From: Bacteroidota bacterium
Lineage (GTDB): Bacteria; Bacteroidota; Ignavibacteria; Ignavibacteriales; Ignavibacteriaceae
Assembly (NCBI GenBank): GCA_020161395.1
Contig: JAIUOE010000008.1
Location: 1 to 64,000 of the forward strand
DNA length: 64,000 nt
Reading direction: 5' to 3'
Shown here: piece after piece, positions 34,405-43,517 of the stretch
Layout of the letters: each line of letters starts with the position of its first letter
Position numbering within the stretch: the stretch's first letter is position 1
Translations under genes and position numbers: made by a program
Notes under the pieces: generated by a model
The model's database searches: none
Told to the model about the DNA's origin: nothing
What the model saw: only the letters and a program-made list of their open reading frames with translations

Positions 34405-35652
34405 ATGAATAACAGAAGGGTAGTTGTTACCGGTCTGGGTTCGGTTACACCCGTCGGGAACAACCTTCATGAATATTGGGACGGGCTCCTCTCCGGCAGA
34501 AACGGAGTAGAACTGATCACAAAATTTGACACCACTAACTTCGACACAAAATTTGCTGCCGAAGTTAAGAACTTCGATCCCGGTCTTTATGTAGATTTCA
34601 AAAACCTCAAACGAATCGACACTTTTTCAGTGTATGCCCTCGCGTCTGCCACGCAGGCCTGGGATGACGCTGCATTTCCCGAGGGTTCGTATGATCCCGA
34701 ACGGTTCGGAGTGATTTTTGGAAGTGGTATCGGCGGATTGAAATCACTTGAGAATCAGTTTCAGGTTTTCTACAACGACAATTCCCCAAAAAAGCTCTCC
34801 CCCTTCTTTGTTACCATGATGATAGCGGATATAGCCGGCGGACACATCTCCATTAAATATGGTTTGAAGGGTCCCAACTATTCCACTACATCTGCCTGTG
34901 CCACATCATCCCATGCAATTGCGGACGCCTTCATGCTCATTCAGCGCGGAGCTGCAGATGCGATGATTTGCGGGGGTGCTGAAGCTGCTGCCACAGAACT
35001 CGGAATTGGCGGATTTGGTGCCATGCGGGCAATCTCGACATGGAACGACCGCTACAAGGAAGCGAGCAGACCATTTGACAAAGACAGGAACGGATTTGTA
35101 CTGGGTGAAGGCTCGGGGTCTGTTATTCTTGAAGAGTATGAACACGCAAAAAGACGCGGAGCAAAAATTTACGCCGAACTTGCGGGTATCGGTTTAACGG
35201 GCGATGCCTACCACATGACAGCTCCCGATCCTGAAGGAAGTGGTGCCGTCAGGGCAATGGAGGAAGCTTTGAGGGATGCAGGTGTTCCGCTTGAAAAAAT
35301 TGACTACATAAATGCCCACGGAACTTCGACTCCATTGAACGACAAAACGGAAACCAAGGCAATAAAGACGGTCTTTGGAGGTCATGCCTACAATCTTGCG
35401 ATATCATCCATTAAGTCGATGACCGGTCATCTCCTCGGAGCCGCCGGAGCAATAGAAGCTGTTGCCACAATCATGACGATAGGGAACGACATAATTCCGC
35501 CGACCATCAATCTTGATGAAGCTGATCCCGAATGCGATCTCTATTATGTTCCAAAACAGGCGGTAAAACGAAAAGTCGATTTTGCCATAAGCAATACATT
35601 CGGATTTGGCGGACATAACGCTTCACTTCTGTTTAAGAAACTTGAGGCATAA
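34405..35652 (+). CDS. fabF: 3-oxoacyl-ACP synthase II
   Basis: From ATG 34405 the protein has 415 residues and begins MNNRRVVVTGLGSVTPVG, the normal start; a frame 12 codons longer adds an unrelated extension. C165 in TSACATSS, H305 in NAHGTSTPLND, K337 and H342 in IKSMTGHLLG form the active site. It elongates acyl-ACP by condensation with malonyl-ACP. Confidence 0.95.
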   Translation: MNNRRVVVTGLGSVTPVGNNLHEYWDGLLSGRNGVELITKFDTTNFDTKFAAEVKNFDPGLYVDFKNLKRIDTFSVYALASATQAWDDAAFPEGSYDPERFGVIFGSGIGGLKSLENQFQVFYNDNSPKKLSPFFVTMMIADIAGGHISIKYGLKGPNYSTTSACATSSHAIADAFMLIQRGAADAMICGGAEAAATELGIGGFGAMRAISTWNDRYKEASRPFDKDRNGFVLGEGSGSVILEEYEHAKRRGAKIYAELAGIGLTGDAYHMTAPDPEGSGAVRAMEEALRDAGVPLEKIDYINAHGTSTPLNDKTETKAIKTVFGGHAYNLAISSIKSMTGHLLGAAGAIEAVATIMTIGNDIIPPTINLDEADPECDLYYVPKQAVKRKVDFAISNTFGFGGHNASLLFKKLEA

Positions 35653-35654
35653 AC

Positions 35655-36413
35655 TTGTTCGGTTTTGTTCGTGATTATTTCAGGCGTCTTGAACAGAAGA
35701 AACTGCTCAAGCGGAAAGATTTTAAAAAGCTTGAAGAACTTATCGGGAAGAAAATTACAAATCCCGACAAGTTTATCGAAGCCCTTACCCACCGGTCGGC
35801 TCTCGACCAGAACAAGTTCAAAGTTTCAAACGAAAGACTCGAATTTCTCGGTGATGCCGTTCTTGGAATGGTGACTGCCGAAACTCTTTTTGCTATGTTC
35901 CCGCAAACGAACGAGGGGACACTGACAAAAATGAGATCGAACCTCGTTAATAAAAACAACCTCTTCGAAGTGGCTCAGGTGATCAACCTTTACCAGTTCC
36001 TGTTTATTCAGGAGGAACTGGTTAACAGCCAGTCGCAGGGGATCAAATCGATACTTGCAGATGCCATCGAGGCATTGATCGGTGTCATTTATACTGAATA
36101 CGGATATCAAACGGCGAAGGATTTTATTTCGAAGTTCATCCTTGAGCCGGGTCTTACCAAAGGTGTACATGTAACCGATGAGAATTATAAAAGCCAGCTC
36201 CTCGAACTGATCCAGAAAAAGAAGGTGGAGCTGCCCCGCTACTATGTGGTGGATGAGACGGGTCCCGAACATGAACGGATTTTTACCGTCCGTGTATCCG
36301 TTGGTCTTCAGGTTCTTGGAGAGGGAAAGGGACGCAACAAAAAATCCGCCGAACAGGTCGCTGCCAAAATGGCAATGGACCGCCTCAGCGCCGGAGAAGT
36401 TCTTTCAGATTAA
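35655..36413 (+). CDS. rnc: Ribonuclease III
   Basis: The 252-residue protein has the RNase III signature NERLEFLGDAVLG at 59-71, the second acidic helix ILADAIEALIG near 137-147 and a C-terminal double-stranded RNA-binding domain (about 175-245, ending KKSAEQVAAKMAMDRL). It cuts structured rRNA precursors and mRNA. The start is a TTG two bases after the fabF stop, suggesting coupling. It closes the fab cluster. Confidence 0.93.
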   Translation: MFGFVRDYFRRLEQKKLLKRKDFKKLEELIGKKITNPDKFIEALTHRSALDQNKFKVSNERLEFLGDAVLGMVTAETLFAMFPQTNEGTLTKMRSNLVNKNNLFEVAQVINLYQFLFIQEELVNSQSQGIKSILADAIEALIGVIYTEYGYQTAKDFISKFILEPGLTKGVHVTDENYKSQLLELIQKKKVELPRYYVVDETGPEHERIFTVRVSVGLQVLGEGKGRNKKSAEQVAAKMAMDRLSAGEVLSD

Positions 36414-36489
36414 GATTTGTCGGGAGATTACAATTTCTTATTTTAAGGATTAGTAATTAAAATTATTCCTTTTCGAGTTGTGGTCCCAA

Positions 36490-37866
36490 ATGAAATCTCT
36501 TTTTCTAAAGATATCTCTATTTACATTACTTATAATCCAAATTTCAGTACTCGCTCAGCGCGGGAAGGCTGACCTCTCAAACCTTGTCAAAGTCAGAATT
36601 CCATTAACCGGCCTTCCTCCGGGAACCTCCCAAAATTATTCACAGGACAGCGCATTTTTCCCCTCTGATCCAAGAAACATATGGCAGTACTGGGAGGCTA
36701 CAACAGATTATCAAACGACACCGTATGTGAAACTCAATTATGTACTTTCTGATACGGTGATGTCGGGAAAGGTGTATCAGTATTATGGAATGTGCAGATG
36801 GATTAGATACGATCATGTTGAACGAAAACTATTTGGTTGGGCCAATAATTCTGATCAATTAATTGCGGACTTTTCAATAGAGAAACCAGGTGTACCAATT
36901 TACCCGACCATGAGTTTTTATGGTAATATGGGTAGTTATTTTTATCACAATTATCCCGCCACCATCGAAGTGTTAGGAGAACCCAGAGAGGTTCGCGCCT
37001 TTTGGTATGAAGGTTACGGTTCGAGTGGAGTTGTAACAGATGAAGAATATGCGAAAGGAATTGGTGCTTATTATCTTTATTTTGTATCCTGGGGTCATGG
37101 AAATATTATTCGACAAGATTATCGTCTTAGACAAGCTAAAATATATGATGATACAGGAGTTACGCTCTATTATACCCCGACGGACAAACCGGTAATAAGT
37201 TTTACTCGCCCTCCTTCTCAAATCGATACTTCGGTTCTGAAAAAATCAGTAAAAATCCGGCATCCTTATAATAAAAAATACACCTGGAATCTGATGCCAA
37301 AATTTTACAATTTTATAGATTCAGCGATTATCGAGGGTTATTATTCAAATGGTGTCAGTTTAATCCCAGCCCCATCACAAAGATTAGTATTCGAACCTCT
37401 CGCAGACTCATCAATGATTAATTATCAGTTAAATGACTCTCTACTCCGGGCGGGTTATGAGTTTAATTACCGTTTCATTGCAATCGACAGAAGTATCATA
37501 CCGCAGTCAGACACACTGCCAAAGAACGGTTATTTCTCCGTAAATTATCCGGCTGTTGGAATCAAGGACAACCCCGTGACGGAGATCGGGTATGAACTTG
37601 AACAAAACTATCCGAATCCATTTTCAACAGGAGATGGTTCTGATGGAGGGCTGACTGCTATCAACTATACACTCAGACAGGCCGGTCAGGTAAAAGGGGT
37701 GGTTTATGACCTCCTTGGAAGTGAAGTGGCAACCCTCGTTGACGGAGAAATGCCGCGAGGAACACACTCTCTCAAGTTCGACGGGAGAGGACTCTCCCCC
37801 GGCGTTTACATCTTTCGCATTACCTCCGGTGGTTTGACCAAGGCGATAAAGATGGTGCTTCATTAG
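36490..37866 (+). CDS. Secreted protein with T9SS sorting tail, N-terminal part unknown
   Basis: From ATG 36490 the protein has 458 residues with signal peptide MKSLFLKISLFTLLIIQISVLAQ; an in-frame TTG four codons upstream is less likely. Residues about 30-365 match no family I know; they are rich in aromatic residues and beta-like. The last 85 form a T9SS tail starting QNYPNPFSTGDGS, with an unusual short Gly/Ser/Asp insertion after the NPF. The tail (VKGVVYDLLGSEVATLVDGE) is related to those of the convergent propeller array. It is the only plus-strand member of the T9SS group here. Confidence 0.8.
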   Translation: MKSLFLKISLFTLLIIQISVLAQRGKADLSNLVKVRIPLTGLPPGTSQNYSQDSAFFPSDPRNIWQYWEATTDYQTTPYVKLNYVLSDTVMSGKVYQYYGMCRWIRYDHVERKLFGWANNSDQLIADFSIEKPGVPIYPTMSFYGNMGSYFYHNYPATIEVLGEPREVRAFWYEGYGSSGVVTDEEYAKGIGAYYLYFVSWGHGNIIRQDYRLRQAKIYDDTGVTLYYTPTDKPVISFTRPPSQIDTSVLKKSVKIRHPYNKKYTWNLMPKFYNFIDSAIIEGYYSNGVSLIPAPSQRLVFEPLADSSMINYQLNDSLLRAGYEFNYRFIAIDRSIIPQSDTLPKNGYFSVNYPAVGIKDNPVTEIGYELEQNYPNPFSTGDGSDGGLTAINYTLRQAGQVKGVVYDLLGSEVATLVDGEMPRGTHSLKFDGRGLSPGVYIFRITSGGLTKAIKMVLH

Positions 37867-38016
37867 AGTACAAGAGTACCAGAGTACCGGAGTACCAGAG
37901 AGACCTGAGTACTAGAGAGATCTGAGTACCAGAGAGACCTGAGTATCTGAGTACTAAAATACTCAAGTTTCTCAAGTTTCTCAAGTCTCTCAAGTTTCTC
38001 GAATCTCTCTAGTCTC
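37867..38016. repeat. Low-complexity inverted repeat between convergent T9SS genes
   Basis: GAGTA words recur at 37866, 37874, 37882, 37890, 37907, 37924, 37941 and 37949 (spacing 8, then about 17). After a small palindrome GAGTA-CTAAAA-TACTC at 37949-37964 the sequence switches to its rough complement, CTCAAGTTT repeats and CTCTC. This forms an imperfect long hairpin that may terminate transcription from both sides. Confidence 0.65.
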
Positions 38017-40122
38017 TCACTTCATCAGCAACATCTTTATTGCTGCCGAGTTTTTACCCGCCTCCAGCCGGAAAATGTAAACACCCGATGGTAGTCCGTT
38101 GGCGTCAAATTTTATCTCATGAGTTCCGGCACTTGTTTCACCGTCTACCAGTGTAGCCACTTCGCGACCGAGAAAGTCGTAAACCACACCCTTCGCGTAA
38201 CCGGCAACGGGCAATACGAAACGGATAACCGTCTCTGGATTGAACGGATTGGGGTAGTTACCGATCAGCCAGGTATCGGGAGTCGTTGTCTCGTTCGTCA
38301 AAACAGTTGATTGCGTCCCCGCGACACCCCCCTTGTAAAGACCACCTGTCCGGGTTGCTAAAAGGAACTGATCGGCTGTCGCAAATTTAACCTCCGTGAA
38401 GTTCAAACTCCGGTTGGTCTCTCTTCGGTTCCAGGTATTACCCATGTCGAGTGATATGTAAAGCGCGCCCGAATCACCGGCGGCAATTACCGTCGAATCT
38501 TTTATGTCAATTGTGTTAAAAGCAACAGTCGAATCCGAGAAAATGGTGGTCCAGTTAACCGCCTTGTTGTTGGTCTTCATTATCAAACCTTTTCTGGTTA
38601 CCAGTATTCCCGCGGTATCACCAATCCTTTCATAATCTGAGATCAATGGTGTCAAAACCGGTTTCAGGTTCCACACCGACCCGCTGTTTTCAGTTGTGTA
38701 GAATCGGGTGCTGTCCCGTAAAACCCAGCCGTTTTGTGGTGAAGTAAAGTTTAGGTGGGTCAGCCTCGCTCCCGCCAGATTCAACTGCTGGGTACTGGAT
38801 GTACCCGAGCGTCTGTAAATTGTACTTCTGGCTGTTGAAACGGGCTTTTCCAATGAGTCGGTCACGATATAAAATCCGGTGTCGTATGTGAACGATCTCT
38901 CCGAGATGATCACTCCTGAAGAGAATGTAAGAGCCGTTTGCCAGGTCGCTCCACCGTTTAAAGTGTAGTCGATGCTCTTGTCTCTTACCCTCACTCCCTG
39001 GTCACTCGTAAGAAAGGTACAGTTTCCTGTCCATTTGTCATCATACAGATAAGACCAGCTTGTGCCGCCATTCGTGGTTCGTGCTATTCTCCCTTTCCAG
39101 GTACTGTAAACGCTACCGCTTATGGTCCAGTCATTCTCACCGGTCACATTTATGGTGTGCAAAGGTCTGTCAGCGAACGAAACAACTGTGCTGTAGGTGG
39201 GATTGTTTGCAGGGTCCTTATAGAGGAGATCGGGACCCTCGGCTGTGAGGAAGAGTTTCGACCCCTTAATCCAAAATCCCGTATAGATTCTGTTAGTCGG
39301 CAGGGTGTAGAAATCAATCGCGGCGCCGCTTCCTGTGTAATCGATCTTGAAGGTGTTGAAGGTGCTGGTCAGTCCGAACGCCCTTCCCGGCTCCACTTCT
39401 ACGGCCGCCAGGATCTTCGTGGTAGCCGAAGTCGCCGAGAGTGAATAGGTGAGCCCGCCATCAATTGAGAAAATCAACCTGTAGTCCCGCGCGAGGAAAA
39501 GCCGGTTGCTTCCGTAACTGAAAACAGCTACTATGGGCGAGCCTGAATATGGCAGGAAGTGGCCGTTCCAGGAAACACCACCATTGGAAGTGCTGTACAC
39601 CCCGCCGTGTTGGTACAGGATGTAACCCCTGTTCTGATCCGTAAAAACCACTTTGCTTATGTCTCCGGTACCTATGGTCGCTACTCTCCAGTTAGCCGCG
39701 TTGTCCTCACTTTTTGCGTAAAATCCATTCTCTCCCGCAACTATCAGGGTGGAAGCGGAAAGAGTTGATACGAAGTTCAGCTTCAAACCCGGGTATCCGG
39801 AAAGTGAAATATCGCTCCATGTCTGCCCCCGGTCGCTCGAGGTCATCAGCATGCCGCCGTGGCCACAGATATAAGCAACTCCAGTTCGCGAGATGTGCAG
39901 GTTGGTGATCCCTCTGTTACCCTGAATAGCGACGCGCGTGAGCGTCAATCCGCCATCCGCCGAGCGATATATCTCACCATTGCTCGCCAAAACCAGACCC
40001 GTCGTAACATCGAAAAAGTCAACCGCGATGAATGACTTTATCTCATTGAATTTTAATGCATCCGTTAATTGTGGACGGGAATCCGTAAACAACAACACTA
40101 ACAATATGGCAATTTTTTTCAT
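38017..40122 (-). CDS. Secreted Asp-box propeller protein with T9SS tail (small type, S)
   Basis: The 701-residue protein has a signal peptide (MKKIAILLVLLFTDSRPQ), then about ten Asp-box/Ycf48-like repeats (S-x-D-x-G-x-x-W type, e.g. SSDRGQTWSDI, TTNGGTSWSYLY, SLDMGNTWNR). From about 615 it has the sorting domain with GNYPNPFNPETVIRF. Such propellers bind proteins or glycans in other systems; here the ligand is unknown. The ATG is 10 bp after the stop of the large gene at 40133-43492, so the two are probably coupled. Its middle part is close to the S proteins at 49101 and 62235. The last 200 bases are nearly identical to those of the genes at 43518 and 45661. Confidence 0.85.
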   Translation of the reverse strand: MKKIAILLVLLFTDSRPQLTDALKFNEIKSFIAVDFFDVTTGLVLASNGEIYRSADGGLTLTRVAIQGNRGITNLHISRTGVAYICGHGGMLMTSSDRGQTWSDISLSGYPGLKLNFVSTLSASTLIVAGENGFYAKSEDNAANWRVATIGTGDISKVVFTDQNRGYILYQHGGVYSTSNGGVSWNGHFLPYSGSPIVAVFSYGSNRLFLARDYRLIFSIDGGLTYSLSATSATTKILAAVEVEPGRAFGLTSTFNTFKIDYTGSGAAIDFYTLPTNRIYTGFWIKGSKLFLTAEGPDLLYKDPANNPTYSTVVSFADRPLHTINVTGENDWTISGSVYSTWKGRIARTTNGGTSWSYLYDDKWTGNCTFLTSDQGVRVRDKSIDYTLNGGATWQTALTFSSGVIISERSFTYDTGFYIVTDSLEKPVSTARSTIYRRSGTSSTQQLNLAGARLTHLNFTSPQNGWVLRDSTRFYTTENSGSVWNLKPVLTPLISDYERIGDTAGILVTRKGLIMKTNNKAVNWTTIFSDSTVAFNTIDIKDSTVIAAGDSGALYISLDMGNTWNRRETNRSLNFTEVKFATADQFLLATRTGGLYKGGVAGTQSTVLTNETTTPDTWLIGNYPNPFNPETVIRFVLPVAGYAKGVVYDFLGREVATLVDGETSAGTHEIKFDANGLPSGVYIFRLEAGKNSAAIKMLLMK

Positions 40123-40132
40123 CTCAGTACCC

Positions 40133-43100
40133 TTACTTCATTAAAATCATTTTATGGGCTAATGCAACTCCTCTGCCCCTCAGGCGGTACAGGTAGATAC
40201 CACTGGAGAGGGAACCGGGGTCGAAGAGCTCCCTGTATTTCCCGCCATCGAGCCAGCCTTCATGAAGCGTGGCAACCTTTTCACCCATCGTGTTGAACAC
40301 CTCAAGTGTGTAGTTGCCCGCCTCGGCGATCGAGAACTCGATCACTGTGGAAGCGTTGAACGGGTTCGGGTAGTTCCTCGCGAGTGAAAATCCCTGAATC
40401 GTGCCTTCATCTTTCACACTTACGGGGTTCCCCGAGTGAAGGGGTACATAGAAGAGTTTATTCGCCCTTGCTGTTATAAGTATGGTATCTCCCGAGATTT
40501 CTACTCCCATCGGCGAGGCTCCTACGGGTAGTCTGCTGTACCTCCAGGGCGTCGTGGGAGTAAGTGAAGTGTAGATCCCGCCGAGTGTGTCGATCACCAC
40601 GCTTACCCCGTTCTTGGTGACCATATCCCTTATCGGTTTCCGGATCTCGAAGAGTTCAAAGCTCCATGTGTTGCCCATATCGGTGGTCGTCCGCCTCTCA
40701 CCATTCTTGTTCAGAACCACTATCGTTCCATCGGGTGCGAATCCCGCTCTTCTGTACATTTCTGTCTGTGAGTGGGCAATATACCTGAAGGTCTGGCCCC
40801 CGTCAGAGGAGAGGGTGATATTACCAAAATCGCCAACCGCGGCTATTTTGTACACTCCATCGGTCGCGATATGCCTGAAATCACCCCAATTCGGTGCAAA
40901 CCAGACATTCGACCAGGTGGCTACTCCGCCTGCCGCCTTGAAAATGCTTCCGTAATAGCCGGAGGCGAACAGCAGGTTTGGCGCGAGCGGGGCGATCGAT
41001 GTTATCATGGTGCTGCCCAACGGGGCTTCTTTTCTTCCGAAGGTGTAACCCCTGTTGCTCGAGTACCCCAGAAAGTTTCCGTTTGTCAGGTAAAATGTCA
41101 GGTTGTTGTTCGCGTCGTAGTAAAACCGGTTTATTGGGTAAACCGTACCCGAAGCAACCGTCGTCCAGTTCCCCGGCAACTGATCGGTTCTTGCTATTAC
41201 ACCATAATTGTTCCCGACGATAAGCCTGCCGCCCGGCAGGATGATCGCGGCCGTAAGATCTCCCGTCAGTGGAGTGGTGTATAAGGATGCCTGCAGAGCC
41301 ACTGTCGAAGACTTGAACGAGTACCACTGGTTAAAACTTCCCCAACCGTATTGGTTCTCGGCTCTTACCCGCCAAAAATAGAGTGCCGAATCCGCCGTCA
41401 GGTTCACATTGATCGATGTGGAATCCAGTCCGGTCCTGTCCTCAACAATATTTGAAGTGTCGCCAAGGGCGAGCTGAAAATGGTAATGCGTTATCGGTGC
41501 GATTGTCCAAGGCTCCTCCCATTTGAAGTTCAGATTGTGAAATTCGTAAGGCGATCCGTCAACAGGGTAATTGCGAATGACTGTGGTCGGGGCTGTATTG
41601 TCACTTCGCGAGAACTTCCAGTAAACACCGTCTGCACTCAGAAGATAAGTGCTGTTCCCACCTGCCGCGACTATCTGCCTCTTCACGATATTTGATCCCA
41701 GGTTGATATGCCTGAAATTTCGCTTGATTCCCAGATTGAAGAAAATATTCTGCGTCCCCGCGGTAAGAGCAATAACTCCACCCCTGTTCTGGTCCACATT
41801 TGCGGGATAACTCTCCATGTAGATCTTCTGCCCCGAAGCCCCGGCATCCCATGTGCCGAATCCCTCGTCACTTCTGTAGAACAATCCCTGCGAACCGGGA
41901 TCGTATGTGAACATCCTGTCAGGGAAGTTCTGCAATTCCCAGGTAGCGCCACGGTCGGTTGTCACAAATGCCCTCCCTACAAGATCACTCGTCTTTTCGT
42001 ATGTCGCGGCCCCGTTCGAGCCATCATAGAAATCCAGATCCTTATAGTACCCTCCCGTCAGCCCTGTATTCATCGGAATTACAGTCTGCCAGCCCGATGT
42101 GGTCATATAAAGTGAATCTTTCGTGCAGAAGAATATCGTGTCCCGTCCCGCGAATGACGCCCTTATTATCGAGCCCTTGAATGCAGAGGGAATGCTCTGC
42201 CAGCTGTTCCCGGCATCGTTCGACTCAAGTATCGCCCCTCCTTCACAGATGGCGATAAACTCCGACTCGCTTCTTCGCGCGAACCCCGTCACTAATGCCA
42301 ACTGTGCCGGCACCGTCGTCTCCTGCCATGACTCTCCACCGTCGCTCGTTTTGAGTATCTGGTTCTTCGAAGTGGCGGCAAACCCCATCGCGTCGTTCAC
42401 AAAATAAAGGCACGATGCATCAAGATTCCCCGGAAATTTGAACCGCTCAACCCGTATGTCCCGGAAACCGTACATGTGAAATACCATCAAGGCCGAGTGG
42501 CTGGGCTGGTAAGTTGAGGCCATCACCACCTTGTCATGGGTGGTAACCGCTATCTGATCAAGGTATTGCTCGTGATAATTTATTGGGATATACGAGGTTG
42601 AAGAGTCGGTTATCGAATATTTCACTATTCCCCTCGAAAAATAACTGTAGTCATTGTCGAGTGAGAATATCTCAGAGTCGCTCAGATATGCATATCCCCG
42701 CGCGATCGCGTTACCGGGTGAGGTCAATCGCTTTAATATCTGGCCGGTTTGCGAAATGGAGTAAACTACCCCGTTGTTGGTACCGATCACAAAACTTCCG
42801 GCTCCTCTGGCTATGTAAGTGTACTCGCCTATCGAAGTGGGGAGGTTTATCTTCTCCCAGGTAAAACCATTGTTTGTCGAGTAAACTATCGACTGAGGGT
42901 TGGGTGACTGTGGAACTTCTGTAACAAAGAGATATCCGTTGTTGTAGAATATATCAGGCTTTATCGTCCTGTGTTGCCAGGGGATCGTTATCCATGAAAC
43001 TCCAAGGTCCGAGGATATCATTAGCTCGTTGTTAGTGGTCAGGTTTATTGCGTACTTGTGGTTGAAGAAAAAGCATTTGTTGATCCTCTCTCCGGACCAG

Positions 43101-43492
43101 AGTGAAGCCGCCAATGTCCAGGTCTCACCCGCGTTGAAACTGTGGTAGATATACTGACTGTCGCGGACCACTACCATCGAGTCCTTTCCCATTAAAAACA
43201 TCTTCATTATGGCGGGGATCTGGGTTGAGAGACTTCCGTCCCTCCAAGTCTGACCTCCATCGGTGGTTATGCCGAAGTGGGGTGTGTTGGGTGAGTAGGA
43301 TATCCCGTTAAGTGAATCAACGAACTGGATCCTGCGGGCTCCCTTCCCGTCATAAAAACTGAACGCGTTGGGGATCACTACTTCTGTTCTCTCTGCCTGA
43401 ACAGGTTGTGCCTCAACTCTTACCATCATTAAAAAGATGGCTGCTATAAGTATAATCGCGGATCGCATTTTACTGTCTTTTCTATTTCTCAT
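40133..43492 (-). CDS. Secreted two-propeller/FN3 protein with T9SS tail (large type, L)
   Basis: The 1119-residue protein has a signal peptide after a short basic leader; a second Met at residue 9 (MRSAIILIAA) is a credible start. An N-terminal Asp-box propeller follows to about 640 (TTDGGQTWRDG, SSDLGVSWIT, TSDGGESWQE). An FN3-like domain at about 655-775 contains LALGDTSNIV and ALYFWRVRAENQYGWGS. A second Asp-box region runs to about 1030, and then comes a sorting tail with NYPNPFNASTVIEF. It is most like the L gene at 45661, sharing stretches such as TDQLPGNWTTVASGT. The sorting tail, however, is a different type from that of 45661. Confidence 0.85.
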   Translation of the reverse strand: MRNRKDSKMRSAIILIAAIFLMMVRVEAQPVQAERTEVVIPNAFSFYDGKGARRIQFVDSLNGISYSPNTPHFGITTDGGQTWRDGSLSTQIPAIMKMFLMGKDSMVVVRDSQYIYHSFNAGETWTLAASLWSGERINKCFFFNHKYAINLTTNNELMISSDLGVSWITIPWQHRTIKPDIFYNNGYLFVTEVPQSPNPQSIVYSTNNGFTWEKINLPTSIGEYTYIARGAGSFVIGTNNGVVYSISQTGQILKRLTSPGNAIARGYAYLSDSEIFSLDNDYSYFSRGIVKYSITDSSTSYIPINYHEQYLDQIAVTTHDKVVMASTYQPSHSALMVFHMYGFRDIRVERFKFPGNLDASCLYFVNDAMGFAATSKNQILKTSDGGESWQETTVPAQLALVTGFARRSESEFIAICEGGAILESNDAGNSWQSIPSAFKGSIIRASFAGRDTIFFCTKDSLYMTTSGWQTVIPMNTGLTGGYYKDLDFYDGSNGAATYEKTSDLVGRAFVTTDRGATWELQNFPDRMFTYDPGSQGLFYRSDEGFGTWDAGASGQKIYMESYPANVDQNRGGVIALTAGTQNIFFNLGIKRNFRHINLGSNIVKRQIVAAGGNSTYLLSADGVYWKFSRSDNTAPTTVIRNYPVDGSPYEFHNLNFKWEEPWTIAPITHYHFQLALGDTSNIVEDRTGLDSTSINVNLTADSALYFWRVRAENQYGWGSFNQWYSFKSSTVALQASLYTTPLTGDLTAAIILPGGRLIVGNNYGVIARTDQLPGNWTTVASGTVYPINRFYYDANNNLTFYLTNGNFLGYSSNRGYTFGRKEAPLGSTMITSIAPLAPNLLFASGYYGSIFKAAGGVATWSNVWFAPNWGDFRHIATDGVYKIAAVGDFGNITLSSDGGQTFRYIAHSQTEMYRRAGFAPDGTIVVLNKNGERRTTTDMGNTWSFELFEIRKPIRDMVTKNGVSVVIDTLGGIYTSLTPTTPWRYSRLPVGASPMGVEISGDTILITARANKLFYVPLHSGNPVSVKDEGTIQGFSLARNYPNPFNASTVIEFSIAEAGNYTLEVFNTMGEKVATLHEGWLDGGKYRELFDPGSLSSGIYLYRLRGRGVALAHKMILMK

Positions 43493-43517
43493 GCTGATTT
43501 AAATTTTGTCAAACAAC

